Shown in pieces: positions 11,173-20,044 of a DNA stretch of 64,000 bases. The stretch covers positions 98,029 to 162,028 of the forward strand of contig CAMYOC010000051.1 in NCBI GenBank assembly GCA_947259915.1, written 5' to 3'. The position numbers and the translations under genes are program-made. This DNA comes from an uncultured Gammaproteobacteria bacterium. GTDB lineage: Bacteria > Pseudomonadota > Gammaproteobacteria > Steroidobacterales > XN24. Below the pieces are notes generated by a model. That model had not been told where the DNA came from and did no database searches. It was given only the letters and a program-made list of their open reading frames with translations. Within the stretch, counting starts at the first letter, position 1. Each line of letters starts with the position of its first letter.

Positions 11173-11727
11173 TCAGGCCGTGTCACGGGCACGCCGTGCG
11201 CGCTGCGCCCAGCTAGCCACATAATGGAGTCCGGATGCGAGGGTCGTCGCCAGCACCAGCCATCCGATCGCGTCGAGCAGCGCGCGCGCGGGGAACGGGA
11301 CCGCGGCCGCAACCAACACGAGCAGCACATAGAGCATCTGTACTGCGGAATTGATCTTTGAGATGAGCGTCGGGCTCGCCTCGAAGGGTCCGATCAGCAG
11401 TCGGTAGGCCGACGCGCCGGACACGATGACCAGGTCCCGCACCATGACCACGACAAACAGCCATGCCGGCGCCAGCCCGATCCAGGCCAGGGCGGCAAAC
11501 GAGGACACCAGCAGCAGTTTGTCGGCGAGCGGGTCGAGGATGCCACCGAGGTGGGAGCGCCAGTCGAATCGCTTGGCCAGGAATCCGTCAAGACCATCGG
11601 TAAAACCGGCCAAAAAGAATAGCGCGAGCGCATATTGATAGGCGCCATCGAGCAGCAACCAGACCAGCGGGATGACCGCGACCATCCGCAGTATGCAGAG
11701 CAGATTGGGGATGTGGCGAGGGTTCAC
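11173..11727 (-). CDS. pgsA: CDP-diacylglycerol--glycerol-3-phosphate 3-phosphatidyltransferase
   Basis: A membrane enzyme committing CDP-diacylglycerol to phosphatidylglycerol and cardiolipin. The 184 residues contain the CDP-alcohol phosphotransferase motif as DGLDGFLAKR followed by GGILDPLADK, with all catalytic Asp residues, and about five hydrophobic helices. The start is a GTG at 11727 overlapping the TGA of the DUF2066 gene (GTGA). It is the second such enzyme in the window; pssA has the serine-type motif. It belongs with hda in one operon. Confidence 0.94.
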   Translation of the reverse strand: MNPRHIPNLLCILRMVAVIPLVWLLLDGAYQYALALFFLAGFTDGLDGFLAKRFDWRSHLGGILDPLADKLLLVSSFAALAWIGLAPAWLFVVVMVRDLVIVSGASAYRLLIGPFEASPTLISKINSAVQMLYVLLVLVAAAVPFPARALLDAIGWLVLATTLASGLHYVASWAQRARRARDTA

Positions 11728-12791
11728 TGTCCCAGCTGATAGCTCAGTGCCACCCGCCTGATCTCGCCCTCGCTCCCGGGCTGGGGGGCGGTGTCCGCGG
11801 GCGTTACCAGCGGGACCGCGGCCGGCCGCAATACGCCGCCGAGCCGGATCGCCCGATCCACATTGTCCAGGCTGCCGCGCAGACGCAGACCGAACACGGC
11901 CGTATCCTCGTCCAGACGCCGCGGCGCCACGCTCGCGATCGCGGTCAGGCCGGCCAGATAATCACTGACGCGAGCGTAGTCCTCAAGGCTACGGATGCCG
12001 CTTACCGCGACCCCGATCTCGCCCTCGACGGCAGCACCGGTGGCGACGGAGTAACGCGCCGCAAAGCGGTCGCTGGTGCGGTTGATGCCGTCATCGACTC
12101 CGCCGTCCCAGCGCGTGGCCTGGCCACCTTCAAACAGCGCCCAGCGCACCCGGAACGGCGCATCGGTGCGATAACGCCCGAGCAATACCGCATTGACACC
12201 GTAGCGCTGGGCCGTATCCAGCAAGGGCTGCTCAAATCCGCCCCAGGCATCCGTAATCGATAGCCGGCGTCGATCCTGTGCATCCATCAGCGGCAACAAC
12301 ACAGGCAGACCGCGCAGGCCAGCCAGACCGTTCATCCTGCCGCGCAGATCCCGCGCCGCGGGATTCCTGACCTCGTCCTCTGCGCTGAGGATGTAACGGC
12401 GCCCACCGCCTCCGTCCACGGCCAGGACCAGCAGCACCGGCGGCCGCTCGCCACCCCAGATCCGCATCCCGCGCTCGGCCAGCGCCGTCTGCACGGCCTG
12501 GCCGTCAAAGGCCACCCACATACCGTCGCGATTGACCCGATACTGCTGAACATAGCGCTCGGCACCCTGGCGCAGATCCGCGACCTGCGGGTCGGCGGGC
12601 GCATCCAGTCGTCCCACGACCCGGGTCAAAACCACGTCCATGGCCATCTGGAAGCCATCCGCCCGGGCGGCGGAGCTATCCTCGAGCAGAGGCACCGTGG
12701 CCGTGAACAGCTGGCTGTCGACCGCCCATGCGGGGCCGAGCGTCAGGCCCAGGAGCAGCCCGCAGATAGTCTTTGGCAGGAGTCTGACCAC
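11724..12791 (-). CDS. DUF2066 domain protein, secreted
   Basis: A protein of about 355 residues with an N-terminal signal peptide (MRLLPKTICGLLLGLTLG..., cleavage near AWA-VD). The mature start VDSQLFTATVPL is the typical beginning of DUF2066 proteins, which precede pgsA/hda or flank purM in many gammaproteobacteria. I chose the GTG at 12791 because it places the signal peptide at the terminus. A longer in-frame ATG at 12926 would overlap the divergent purM start and add non-conserved residues. The function is unknown. It is probably periplasmic and beta-rich. It is the first gene of the unit with pgsA and hda. Confidence 0.85.
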   Translation of the reverse strand: MVRLLPKTICGLLLGLTLGPAWAVDSQLFTATVPLLEDSSAARADGFQMAMDVVLTRVVGRLDAPADPQVADLRQGAERYVQQYRVNRDGMWVAFDGQAVQTALAERGMRIWGGERPPVLLVLAVDGGGGRRYILSAEDEVRNPAARDLRGRMNGLAGLRGLPVLLPLMDAQDRRRLSITDAWGGFEQPLLDTAQRYGVNAVLLGRYRTDAPFRVRWALFEGGQATRWDGGVDDGINRTSDRFAARYSVATGAAVEGEIGVAVSGIRSLEDYARVSDYLAGLTAIASVAPRRLDEDTAVFGLRLRGSLDNVDRAIRLGGVLRPAAVPLVTPADTAPQPGSEGEIRRVALSYQLGQ

Positions 12792-12907
12792 GCGACCTGT
12801 TCCAAAAAAAATGGTGAGGTAAAATAGCACAGATAAGCCGCGGCCAGCCGCCCCCGGGGATCCGCGAAAGATACTGCCCCCTGCCCCAGGACCACGTGGA
12901 TCAAGCC

Positions 12908-13939
12908 ATGAGTGACAACGCACCATCCTTGACCTACCGCGACGCCGGTGTGGATATCGACGCCGGCAATGCGCTGGTCGAGCGGATCAAGCCGGCGGTA
13001 GCCTCGACCCGTCGCGCCGGTGTACTCAGCGGAATCGGCGGCTTTGGCGGTCTGTTCGAGCTGCCGGCCGGGTATCGGCAGCCGGTGCTGGTCTCCGGCA
13101 CCGACGGTGTCGGCACAAAACTCAAGCTGGCGATCGAGTGCGGACGGCATGACACCATCGGTATCGACCTGGTCGGCATGTGCGTCAACGACGTGGTCGT
13201 CCAGGGAGCGGAGCCGCTGTTTTTTCTCGATTACTACGCGACCGGCCGCTTGCTGGTAGACGTCGCTGCCGAAGTCGTGGGCGGGATCGCCGAGGGCTGC
13301 CGCCAGGCCGGCGCCGCCCTGATCGGCGGCGAGACGGCGGAACTGCCCGGGCTTTATCAGGGTGAGGACTATGACCTGGCCGGGTTCTGCGTCGGCATTG
13401 TCGAGAAACAGGCGATCATCGACGGCTCCGGCGTCGCGGACGGTGACGCCATCATTGCGCTGGCATCATCGGGGCCCCACTCGAACGGCTATTCGCTGAT
13501 CCGCAAGATTCTCGAGCGCAGTGGCGCGGGTCTCGGCGACACATTTGGCGACACTACCCTGGGCGCAGCCCTGCTGGCGCCGACCCGGATCTACGTCAAG
13601 CCGCTGTTGGCGCTCAACCATGCGATCGACATCCGCGCGATGGCCCACATCACCGGGGGCGGTCTGCTCGAAAACCTGCCGCGGGTGCTGCCAGCGGGAC
13701 TGCGCGCCCGCATCGACACGGACAGCTGGCCGTTGCCCGAGGTTTTCGGCTGGCTCGAGCGCGAGGGCCGGCTGGACCGCAACGAGCTGTTCCGCACGTT
13801 CAACTGCGGCATCGGGATGGCGGTGATCGTTGCGGCTGAGGCTGCCTCAAGCGCTGTGGATCTGCTCAACAGTCACGGCGAACAGGCCTGGATCGCAGGC
13901 CAGATCGAGTCCGGGCAGGCCGGGGTGGAACTGGCCTGA
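12908..13939 (+). CDS. purM: Phosphoribosylformylglycinamidine cyclo-ligase
   Basis: The fifth step of purine synthesis (FGAM to AIR, ATP-dependent). The 343 residues start [20 protein letters not shown], the family N-terminus, so ATG 12908 is preferred to the ATG at 12896. The signature [12 protein letters not shown] and [11 protein letters not shown] are present. The stop and the purN start share bases (TGATG at 13937-13941), coupling the two enzymes. It is divergent from the DUF2066 gene across 116 bp that contain a TAAAAT hexamer at 12820-12825. Confidence 0.97.
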   Translation: MSDNAPSLTYRDAGVDIDAGNALVERIKPAVASTRRAGVLSGIGGFGGLFELPAGYRQPVLVSGTDGVGTKLKLAIECGRHDTIGIDLVGMCVNDVVVQGAEPLFFLDYYATGRLLVDVAAEVVGGIAEGCRQAGAALIGGETAELPGLYQGEDYDLAGFCVGIVEKQAIIDGSGVADGDAIIALASSGPHSNGYSLIRKILERSGAGLGDTFGDTTLGAALLAPTRIYVKPLLALNHAIDIRAMAHITGGGLLENLPRVLPAGLRARIDTDSWPLPEVFGWLEREGRLDRNELFRTFNCGIGMAVIVAAEAASSAVDLLNSHGEQAWIAGQIESGQAGVELA

Positions 13940-14610
13940 TGACCTCATCCGCGCCCATGCCGGTGGCGGTAATGATCTCCGGCAGCGGCACCAACCTGCA
14001 GGCGATCCTCGATGCTGCCGCCGCGGGTGCTATCCCGATACGGGTCCATGCAGTCCTGAGCGACGTACCCGGCGCTTTTGGTCTGGAGCGGGCGCGCCAG
14101 GCAGGCGTCGCGGCAGAGTGCCTGCCGGCCGCGGATTTCGCCGACCGCCACGCCTTTGACCAGGCGCTGGGCCGACGGCTCGAGCAGCTGGCACCAGGTC
14201 TCGTGGTCCTGGCGGGGTTCATGCGCATCCTGAGCGCGCCGCTGGTCCGCGCATGGGCTGGTCGCATGCTGAATATCCACCCGTCGCTGCTGCCCGCGTA
14301 TCGGGGCCTGCACACGCATCGACGGGTGCTGGAGGCCGGCGAGCGGCAACACGGTACCAGCGTCCACTTTGTCACCGAGGAGCTCGACGGCGGACCGCTC
14401 ATCGCCCAGGCCCGACTCGACATCGGGCCCGAGGACACAGAGACATCACTGAACCAGCGCATTCAGGCGCTGGAACATCGGCTCTATCCTCAGGTGATTG
14501 GCTGGTTCGGTGCCGGCAGGCTGCGGCTGGGGGCAGACGGTGTGGAACTCGACGGAACTCCGTTGACCGCGCCGGTGGTCCGCGACGAGGCGGAGATGCT
14601 CAGGCCCTAG
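13939..14610 (+). CDS. purN: Phosphoribosylglycinamide formyltransferase
   Basis: Transfers a formyl group from 10-formyl-THF to GAR, the third step of purine synthesis. The 223 residues carry the nucleotide-binding [10 protein letters not shown] near residue 14, the catalytic block [14 protein letters not shown] (Asn and His), and [15 protein letters not shown] with the catalytic Asp. It overlaps the purM stop by one base. Its 3' end overlaps the 3' end of dcd on the other strand by 11 bp, so the two genes are convergent without any intergenic terminator. Confidence 0.96.
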   Translation: MTSSAPMPVAVMISGSGTNLQAILDAAAAGAIPIRVHAVLSDVPGAFGLERARQAGVAAECLPAADFADRHAFDQALGRRLEQLAPGLVVLAGFMRILSAPLVRAWAGRMLNIHPSLLPAYRGLHTHRRVLEAGERQHGTSVHFVTEELDGGPLIAQARLDIGPEDTETSLNQRIQALEHRLYPQVIGWFGAGRLRLGADGVELDGTPLTAPVVRDEAEMLRP

Positions 14611-15169
14611 GCAGCGTCACGCCGACCTGGCCCTGATACTTGCCGCCACGATCCTTGTACGAGACCTCACAGGTCTCATCGGACTCGAAGAACAACATCT
14701 GCGCTACACCCTCGTTGGCGTAAATCCGCGCGGGCAGAGGCGTCGTGTTGGAAAATTCCAGCGTCACGTGCCCTTCCCATTCCGGCTCCAGCGGAGTCAC
14801 GTTGACGATGATGCCGCAGCGCGCATAGGTGGACTTGCCCAGACAGACCGTGAGTACGCTGCGCGGGATGCGGAAATACTCCACGGTGCGCGCCAGCGCA
14901 AAGGAATTGGGCGGGATAATGCAGACTTCGCCGGCGATATCGACAAAGCTGTCCTCGTCAAAGCCCTTGGGGTCGACGATCGCCGAGTTGATGTTGGTGA
15001 AAACCTTGAATTCGGGCGCGCAACGGACATCGTAGCCGTAACTTGATGTGCCGTAGCTGATCAGCCGCTCACCTTTGCTGCCGGCTCTGACTTGTCCTGG
15101 CTCGAACGGTTCGATCATGCCATGGGTCTCGGCCATGCGGCGTATCCAGCGGTCGGATTTGATGCTCAC
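14600..15169 (-). CDS. dcd: dCTP deaminase
   Basis: Deaminates dCTP to dUTP for thymidylate supply. The 189 residues start [13 protein letters not shown] after a GTG start codon at 15169. Conserved blocks are [34 protein letters not shown] and the active-site strand GHVTLEFSN with the catalytic Glu. It is immediately downstream of apbC: the apbC TGA (15172-15170) abuts the dcd GTG. Length matches the proteobacterial trimeric enzyme of about 190 residues. Confidence 0.96.
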   Translation of the reverse strand: MSIKSDRWIRRMAETHGMIEPFEPGQVRAGSKGERLISYGTSSYGYDVRCAPEFKVFTNINSAIVDPKGFDEDSFVDIAGEVCIIPPNSFALARTVEYFRIPRSVLTVCLGKSTYARCGIIVNVTPLEPEWEGHVTLEFSNTTPLPARIYANEGVAQMLFFESDETCEVSYKDRGGKYQGQVGVTLPRA

Positions 15170-16261
15170 TCAATCATCCTCAATAACGATGCGGGGGCCC
15201 TGGGACACAGTCGTGGTCAGCAACGAGAGCGCCGCCACCACGCGCCGCGCCACCTCCATATAGGCCTTGGCGATATGGCCGTCGGGGTCAGCAACGACGG
15301 AGGGCAAGCCGCTATCGGCTTCCTCGCGGATGCGGATGTCCAGCGGCAGTGCGCCCAGCAGCGGCACCCCGTGACTCTCCGACATCCGGGCACCACCACC
15401 GGTGCCGAAAATCGCCTCCTCGTGGCCGCAGTTAGAGCACACGTGAGTGCTCATGTTCTCGATCACGCCGAGTACCGGGATCTGCACATCCTGAAACATC
15501 TTCAGCCCCTTTACCGCATCGATCAGCGCGATGTCCTGGGGCGTGGTGATGACCACGGCGCCGGAAACCGGCACCTGCTGGGACAGCGTCAGCTGGATAT
15601 CACCGGTCCCGGGCGGCATATCCACGATCAGGTAGTCCACGTCGTCCCAGCTGGTCTGATTCAACAACTGATTGAGCGCCTGGGTCGCCATTGGCCCGCG
15701 CCAGATCACCGGCTGATCGGCGCCGACCAGAAATCCCATGGACATGCACTGCAAGCCATGCGCCACCATCGGGTCGAGACTTCGACCATCGGGCGATGTC
15801 GGGCGGCGGCCTTCCAGGCCCAGCATGGTCGGCTGGCTGGGCCCATAGATGTCAGCATCCAGGATTCCTACCCGCGCGCCCTCCGCCGCCAGCGCCAGCG
15901 CCAGGTTCACCGCAGTCGTGGACTTGCCGACGCCACCCTTGCCCGAGGCCACCGCGATCACGTTGCGCACGCCCGGCAGCGGTGATTTACCGCCCTGGAC
16001 TGGCGCCGTCGGCACATCCCAGTGCACCTCCACGTTGCAACGCTCGGGACCCACATTGTCGGCAAGAAATTCGCTCAGGCGCGCCGCAAGCACCGGTCCG
16101 AAGCGGTCGGCCGGGAAGGTCAGACCAACGATGGCGCGGGCGCGGTCGCCGTCCGCCGCCTCGATCTGGAACAGCGCGAGCTCGCCCAGCGGCGCCTGCA
16201 GATCCGGGTCCGTATAGACGGCCAGGGTCTCACGCAGTGTCTCGATCAGGTCTTCGGCCAA
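15170..16261 (-). CDS. apbC: Iron-sulfur cluster carrier protein ApbC/Mrp
   Basis: A P-loop ATPase of 363 residues that carries and transfers Fe-S clusters. An N-terminal DUF59/MIP18-like domain (about residues 1-90) precedes the deviant Walker A GKGGVGKSTTAVNLALA. The family signature DMPPGTGDIQLTLSQ and the cluster-binding pair CSNCGH are present. The start ATG at 16261 faces the kinase gene across 254 bp. It is followed directly by dcd. The Mrp/ApbC/NBP35 assignment is firm. Confidence 0.95.
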   Translation of the reverse strand: MAEDLIETLRETLAVYTDPDLQAPLGELALFQIEAADGDRARAIVGLTFPADRFGPVLAARLSEFLADNVGPERCNVEVHWDVPTAPVQGGKSPLPGVRNVIAVASGKGGVGKSTTAVNLALALAAEGARVGILDADIYGPSQPTMLGLEGRRPTSPDGRSLDPMVAHGLQCMSMGFLVGADQPVIWRGPMATQALNQLLNQTSWDDVDYLIVDMPPGTGDIQLTLSQQVPVSGAVVITTPQDIALIDAVKGLKMFQDVQIPVLGVIENMSTHVCSNCGHEEAIFGTGGGARMSESHGVPLLGALPLDIRIREEADSGLPSVVADPDGHIAKAYMEVARRVVAALSLLTTTVSQGPRIVIEDD

Positions 16262-16515
16262 TTTTTTGCTCTCCAGTAGGATCAGACGGGTGGAAAGCTC
16301 GGCATTTTAACGGAATTTTGTTGACCGATGCGGCCAAATTGCTTGGCGAACGAGAGGGCGTTGTGTAATGTACCGCCCATGACAAACGCCGGGCCCGGCG
16401 GCATCTTTGCTCCGCCCATATTTCTACGTTTAACGTGACTCGTGATGCCGGCGTGACTGGCGCGTTGGGATAATTTGATGAGCCGCGGACCCATAGTCGA
16501 GGAATCGGTCACGGA
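16262..16515. promoter_or_regulatory. Divergent intergenic region between apbC and the HEAT-kinase gene
   Basis: 254 bp without a supported gene. It should hold promoters for both strands. On the plus strand TTGGCG (16343-16348), 17 bp, then TAATGT (16366-16371) is a passable sigma-70-like pair. A GATAAT at 16469-16474, closer to the kinase start, has no good -35. I see no obvious repeat or riboswitch. The promoter calls are by eye and weak. Confidence 0.3.
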
Positions 16516-18909
16516 ATGAGCATTCTGGGCAGCCTTCGCGCCAGCCAATTGATTGGCAAGGTGGAATCTCTCGGCAGCGTCGACTCGCCTGAGGCCGGGA
16601 AGACCATCGAAAAGCTGCGTAAGACGGGCGCTCCGGCGATCCGCCGCATTATCGACTCGCTGGCCACCGCCGATCGGCATGAAAGCGAGCTGCTGGTCGA
16701 GCTGCTCGCCGAAATTATTACCGATAAGAGTCTGCCCTACGTTACCAAGGCCCTCGCCAGCGAGAACCAGAAGACCGTCAAGAGCGTGGTCAGGGCTCTC
16801 GGCATGGGTCGTGGCTTCAATGCCAACCGTCTTGTGGACCAGTTGCAGAACGATGACGTCCCAAACCCAGCGCTGTGCGAGGCCCTTGCGGCGCAAAAGG
16901 ATCGTCTCGACACCCAGCGCATCCTGACCCAGGCTTACAGCCTCGAGTCGGCCGACAAGGCAACCCTGTTCCGTATCGTCGCGCAGTCCGCCACCGAGAA
17001 GGATGTGCCTGAGTTGATCAGCCGTCTCGGCGGCAAGGACGTCGTTGCCAAGGCACACCTGATCGACATGCTGTCCCGTTTCGACCGGCCCGATGTCCAC
17101 GCCGCGCTGGAGTCTCAGCTCGAGGACTCCAGCAAGCTGATCCGCCAGGCGGCGATCAACGCGATCGGCAAGATGGACGCGAAGCCCAATATCGAGGTGC
17201 TGATCAAGCTGCTCTGCGATCCGGACCTGGATGTGCAGAACAAGGCGGTGGAGATCATCTGCCGGATCAATCATCCGGACACGGTCAAGCATCTCGTGGT
17301 GGCGCTGAAGGACGAATCCGAATATACGCGGCGCGCCGCCGTCGAGGTGCTCAACGAGATCGGCGACGCGCGCTCGATAAAGGACCTGCTTGCGGTACTC
17401 GGCGACGACGACTGGTGGGTGCGCGCGCGCGCGACCGACGCGCTGGCCAAGATCGGCGGCCCCAAGGTGGTCAGCGCAGTGCTGGAGCTGATCAACGACA
17501 AGGACGAAGAGGTCCGCCGCGCCGCAATCGAGATCCTCAACAGCACCAAGGACGAGCGCGCGGTCAAGACGCTGATCCAGGCTACGCTTGACGAGGACTG
17601 GTGGGTCCGGGAGCGCGCGGCCGATGCGCTGGCGTCGATCGGCGATACCCGCGCCCTGCCGGCCCTGACCAAGATGTTAGCCGGAGACGCCCGCTCGATC
17701 CCGAGCGCAGTGCGCGGCATCGCCAAACTCGGCGGTGCGAAACAAGTCAACAAGCTGCAGGAATTGTTGCTCAGACCCGAGCGTGAGGTCCAGATCGAGG
17801 CGATCAACGCCCTTGCCCGGCTGGCTGATACGGAAAACGGCATGGATGTGCGCGATCGTATCGCCAAACTCAGCGAGAGCCCGGACAAGTCGGTGCGGGC
17901 CACCGCCGCGGCCGCGATCAAGGCCATCGATCAACGCCTGTCCCCGTCGCAGATCCAGGCGGCCGCCAAAGCGGAGCGCTTTGCTGAGCCAGACCACACG
18001 ATGCTGGTGGAGGACGAACAGATCGAGGCCATCGTGCGTAGCGAGAGCGCAGCGCCGGAGCAGCTCGACATCACTGCGCTGCAGCCCGGCGATATCATCG
18101 AAGGTCGCTACAAGTACGTGAAGAAGATCGGCAAAGGCGCCTTCGGCACAGTGCTGCTGGTCAGCGACGAGGTGGTGGAGGAGAACCTGATCCTCAAGTT
18201 CCTCAATCCCAACGTCGCCTCCGACGAAGAGATGATGAAGCGCTTCGTCCACGAACTGCGCTATTCACGCAAGATCACCCACAAGAACGTGATCCGCATT
18301 TACGATTTTCTGCACATGGGCGGGCTCTACGCCATCTCGATGGAATATTTCCCGTCGCACACGCTGGGCGATGAGATCAAGGATGAACAGCCGGTGCCGG
18401 TCGAGAAAGCAGTCGGTTTCGGCTGCGATATCGCGACCGGCATGCAGGTCGCACATCTGGCCGGCATCGTGCATCGCGATCTGAAGCCCGCCAACATCCT
18501 GATCAATGATGAGGGACTGCTGAAGATCGTCGACTTCGGCGTGGCCGCGGCGCGCAGCAGCGGTGATACGCAACTCACCAAGACCGGTTACGTCATCGGC
18601 TCACCCAAATACATGGCGCCGGAGCAGATCCTCGGCAAGCCGGTCGATGAAAAGGCCGACGTCTACAGCCTCGGGGTGATCATGTATGAGCTGCTCACCG
18701 GTGTCCCTCCGTATACGCGCGGTGATCACATGTCGGTGATGTATCAGCACGTCCAGGGCAAGGCCAGGGCGCCCGAGGAGATCAATCCCACGCTGCCGTC
18801 GGGGCTCACCGATATCATCAAATCGTGCATGGCCGTAGACAAGGCGAAGCGCTTCTCTTCCATGGTCCAGTTGCACGAAGCGATGGCCGAATACCTGCCC
18901 TCAGAGTAA
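16516..18909 (+). CDS. HEAT-repeat Ser/Thr protein kinase upstream of pilT/pilU-type genes
   Basis: A soluble 797-residue protein with no transmembrane segment. Residues about 1-475 are HEAT-like repeats of roughly 31 residues; a W-W-V-R motif recurs exactly 62 residues apart, suggesting two-repeat units. A linker (about 476-528) leads to a Hanks-type kinase domain (about 530-795). This has a glycine loop GKGAFGTV, Lys561 in ILKFL, catalytic HRDLKPAN with Asp655, DFG with Asp673, and SPKYMAPEQ, so it should be active. It ends 9 bp before a PilT-family ATPase gene, implying one transcript. I infer that the HEAT scaffold directs phosphorylation of pilus-motor or partner proteins; no target is visible. 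Confidence 0.88.
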   Translation: MSILGSLRASQLIGKVESLGSVDSPEAGKTIEKLRKTGAPAIRRIIDSLATADRHESELLVELLAEIITDKSLPYVTKALASENQKTVKSVVRALGMGRGFNANRLVDQLQNDDVPNPALCEALAAQKDRLDTQRILTQAYSLESADKATLFRIVAQSATEKDVPELISRLGGKDVVAKAHLIDMLSRFDRPDVHAALESQLEDSSKLIRQAAINAIGKMDAKPNIEVLIKLLCDPDLDVQNKAVEIICRINHPDTVKHLVVALKDESEYTRRAAVEVLNEIGDARSIKDLLAVLGDDDWWVRARATDALAKIGGPKVVSAVLELINDKDEEVRRAAIEILNSTKDERAVKTLIQATLDEDWWVRERAADALASIGDTRALPALTKMLAGDARSIPSAVRGIAKLGGAKQVNKLQELLLRPEREVQIEAINALARLADTENGMDVRDRIAKLSESPDKSVRATAAAAIKAIDQRLSPSQIQAAAKAERFAEPDHTMLVEDEQIEAIVRSESAAPEQLDITALQPGDIIEGRYKYVKKIGKGAFGTVLLVSDEVVEENLILKFLNPNVASDEEMMKRFVHELRYSRKITHKNVIRIYDFLHMGGLYAISMEYFPSHTLGDEIKDEQPVPVEKAVGFGCDIATGMQVAHLAGIVHRDLKPANILINDEGLLKIVDFGVAAARSSGDTQLTKTGYVIGSPKYMAPEQILGKPVDEKADVYSLGVIMYELLTGVPPYTRGDHMSVMYQHVQGKARAPEEINPTLPSGLTDIIKSCMAVDKAKRFSSMVQLHEAMAEYLPSE

Positions 18910-18918
18910 GCTGGCGAC

Positions 18919-20007
18919 ATGGCGCGCATCGATTCATTCCTCAAGCTGGGTCTGGCCCAGGGCTGCTCGGACATCCATCTTGCGGTCGGCGTTCCGCCGA
19001 TGCTGCGGCTGCGCGGCGATCTCATGCCGATCAAGTTCCGCGAGCTCTCTGATACCGAACTGGAGGGATACGTCGCGGAGATCATGACGGAATCCCAGCA
19101 GGAGCATTTCAACAGCGGGCGCGATCTGGACTTCGCTTATATGTCGACCGATGGCGGTCGCTTCCGCGTCAATCTGTTCCGCAAAGAGACCGGCGTCGGC
19201 GCAGTATTCCGTTTTATCCCGGAGGAGATCCCGAACATCGAGGCGCTCGGACTCCCCGAGGTGGTCAAGGAATTGTGTGACCACCACCAGGGCATGTTGC
19301 TGGTCACCGGCGCGACCGGGACCGGCAAGTCCACGACGCTGGCGGCGATGCTGGACAATATCAACACTCACCGCGCGCTCAATATCATCAGCCTCGAGGA
19401 CCCGATCGAGTTTGTCCATCACAGCCGCAAGTCGCAGATCGTGCAGCGAGAATACGGCACCCATTTCTCGACCTTCGCCGATGCCGTGCGCGCCGCCATG
19501 CGCCAGGATCCCGACGTGATCCTGGTCGGCGAGATGCGCGATACCGAGACCATCCGCATGGCCATGACCGCCGCCGAGACCGGGCACCTGGTCCTCGGAA
19601 CCCTGCATACCACGAGCGCGGTGAAGACGCTGGACCGGATCATCGATGCCCTGCCCGCCGCCGAACGGGGCCAGGCCAAGACCTTCCTCGCCCACAGCCT
19701 CAACGGCGTCATCACCCAGGTGCTGACCAAGACCGCAGATGGCCGCGGCCGCAGGGCGGTGTTCGAGGTGATGTTGCACAACAAGGCGGTCTCCAAGCTG
19801 ATCCTGTCCGATCAGGTGCACCTGATCCCGTCTCAGTTACAGACCGGCAAGGCCGAGGGCATGCAGCTGATGGATCAGGGTTTGCTGGACGCGATCCAAG
19901 CCAAGGAAATCGATCCGGATGACGCCTATCGTTTTGCCGCGGACAAGAAGAAGTTCACCCGTTTCGTGACCGATACCAGCATCCTGCCCAAGCTGGATAT
20001 GGACTGA
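18919..20007 (+). CDS. PilT/PilU-family pilus retraction ATPase (first paralogue)
   Basis: A hexameric secretion-type ATPase of 362 residues. An N-terminal PAS-like domain (SDIHLAVGVPP) is followed by Walker A GATGTGKSTT, the Asp box ISLEDPIEFVH, Walker B DPDVILVGEMRD and the His box LGTLHTTSA. These are the hallmarks of PilT-like ATPases that disassemble type IVa pili. The C-terminus lacks the AIRNLI motif of PilT (it reads AVSKLILSD) and has a tail typical of PilU-type paralogues. It sits between the HEAT-kinase and a second paralogue, with no other pil gene in the window. Confidence 0.88.
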   Translation: MARIDSFLKLGLAQGCSDIHLAVGVPPMLRLRGDLMPIKFRELSDTELEGYVAEIMTESQQEHFNSGRDLDFAYMSTDGGRFRVNLFRKETGVGAVFRFIPEEIPNIEALGLPEVVKELCDHHQGMLLVTGATGTGKSTTLAAMLDNINTHRALNIISLEDPIEFVHHSRKSQIVQREYGTHFSTFADAVRAAMRQDPDVILVGEMRDTETIRMAMTAAETGHLVLGTLHTTSAVKTLDRIIDALPAAERGQAKTFLAHSLNGVITQVLTKTADGRGRRAVFEVMLHNKAVSKLILSDQVHLIPSQLQTGKAEGMQLMDQGLLDAIQAKEIDPDDAYRFAADKKKFTRFVTDTSILPKLDMD

Positions 20008-20044
20008 TGACGCACGCCGCAAGACAGACCGGAGGTAAGCCCGC

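Noticed and set aside
12896..12907. ATG 12896 as the purM start
   Set aside because: The family N-terminus begins at ATG 12908, and the upstream codons (MDQA) are not conserved.
16516..18000. The HEAT-repeat part as a phycobilisome lyase
   Set aside because: PBS-lyase HEAT repeats are a generic repeat family. There are no phycobiliprotein genes, and the repeats are fused to a kinase.
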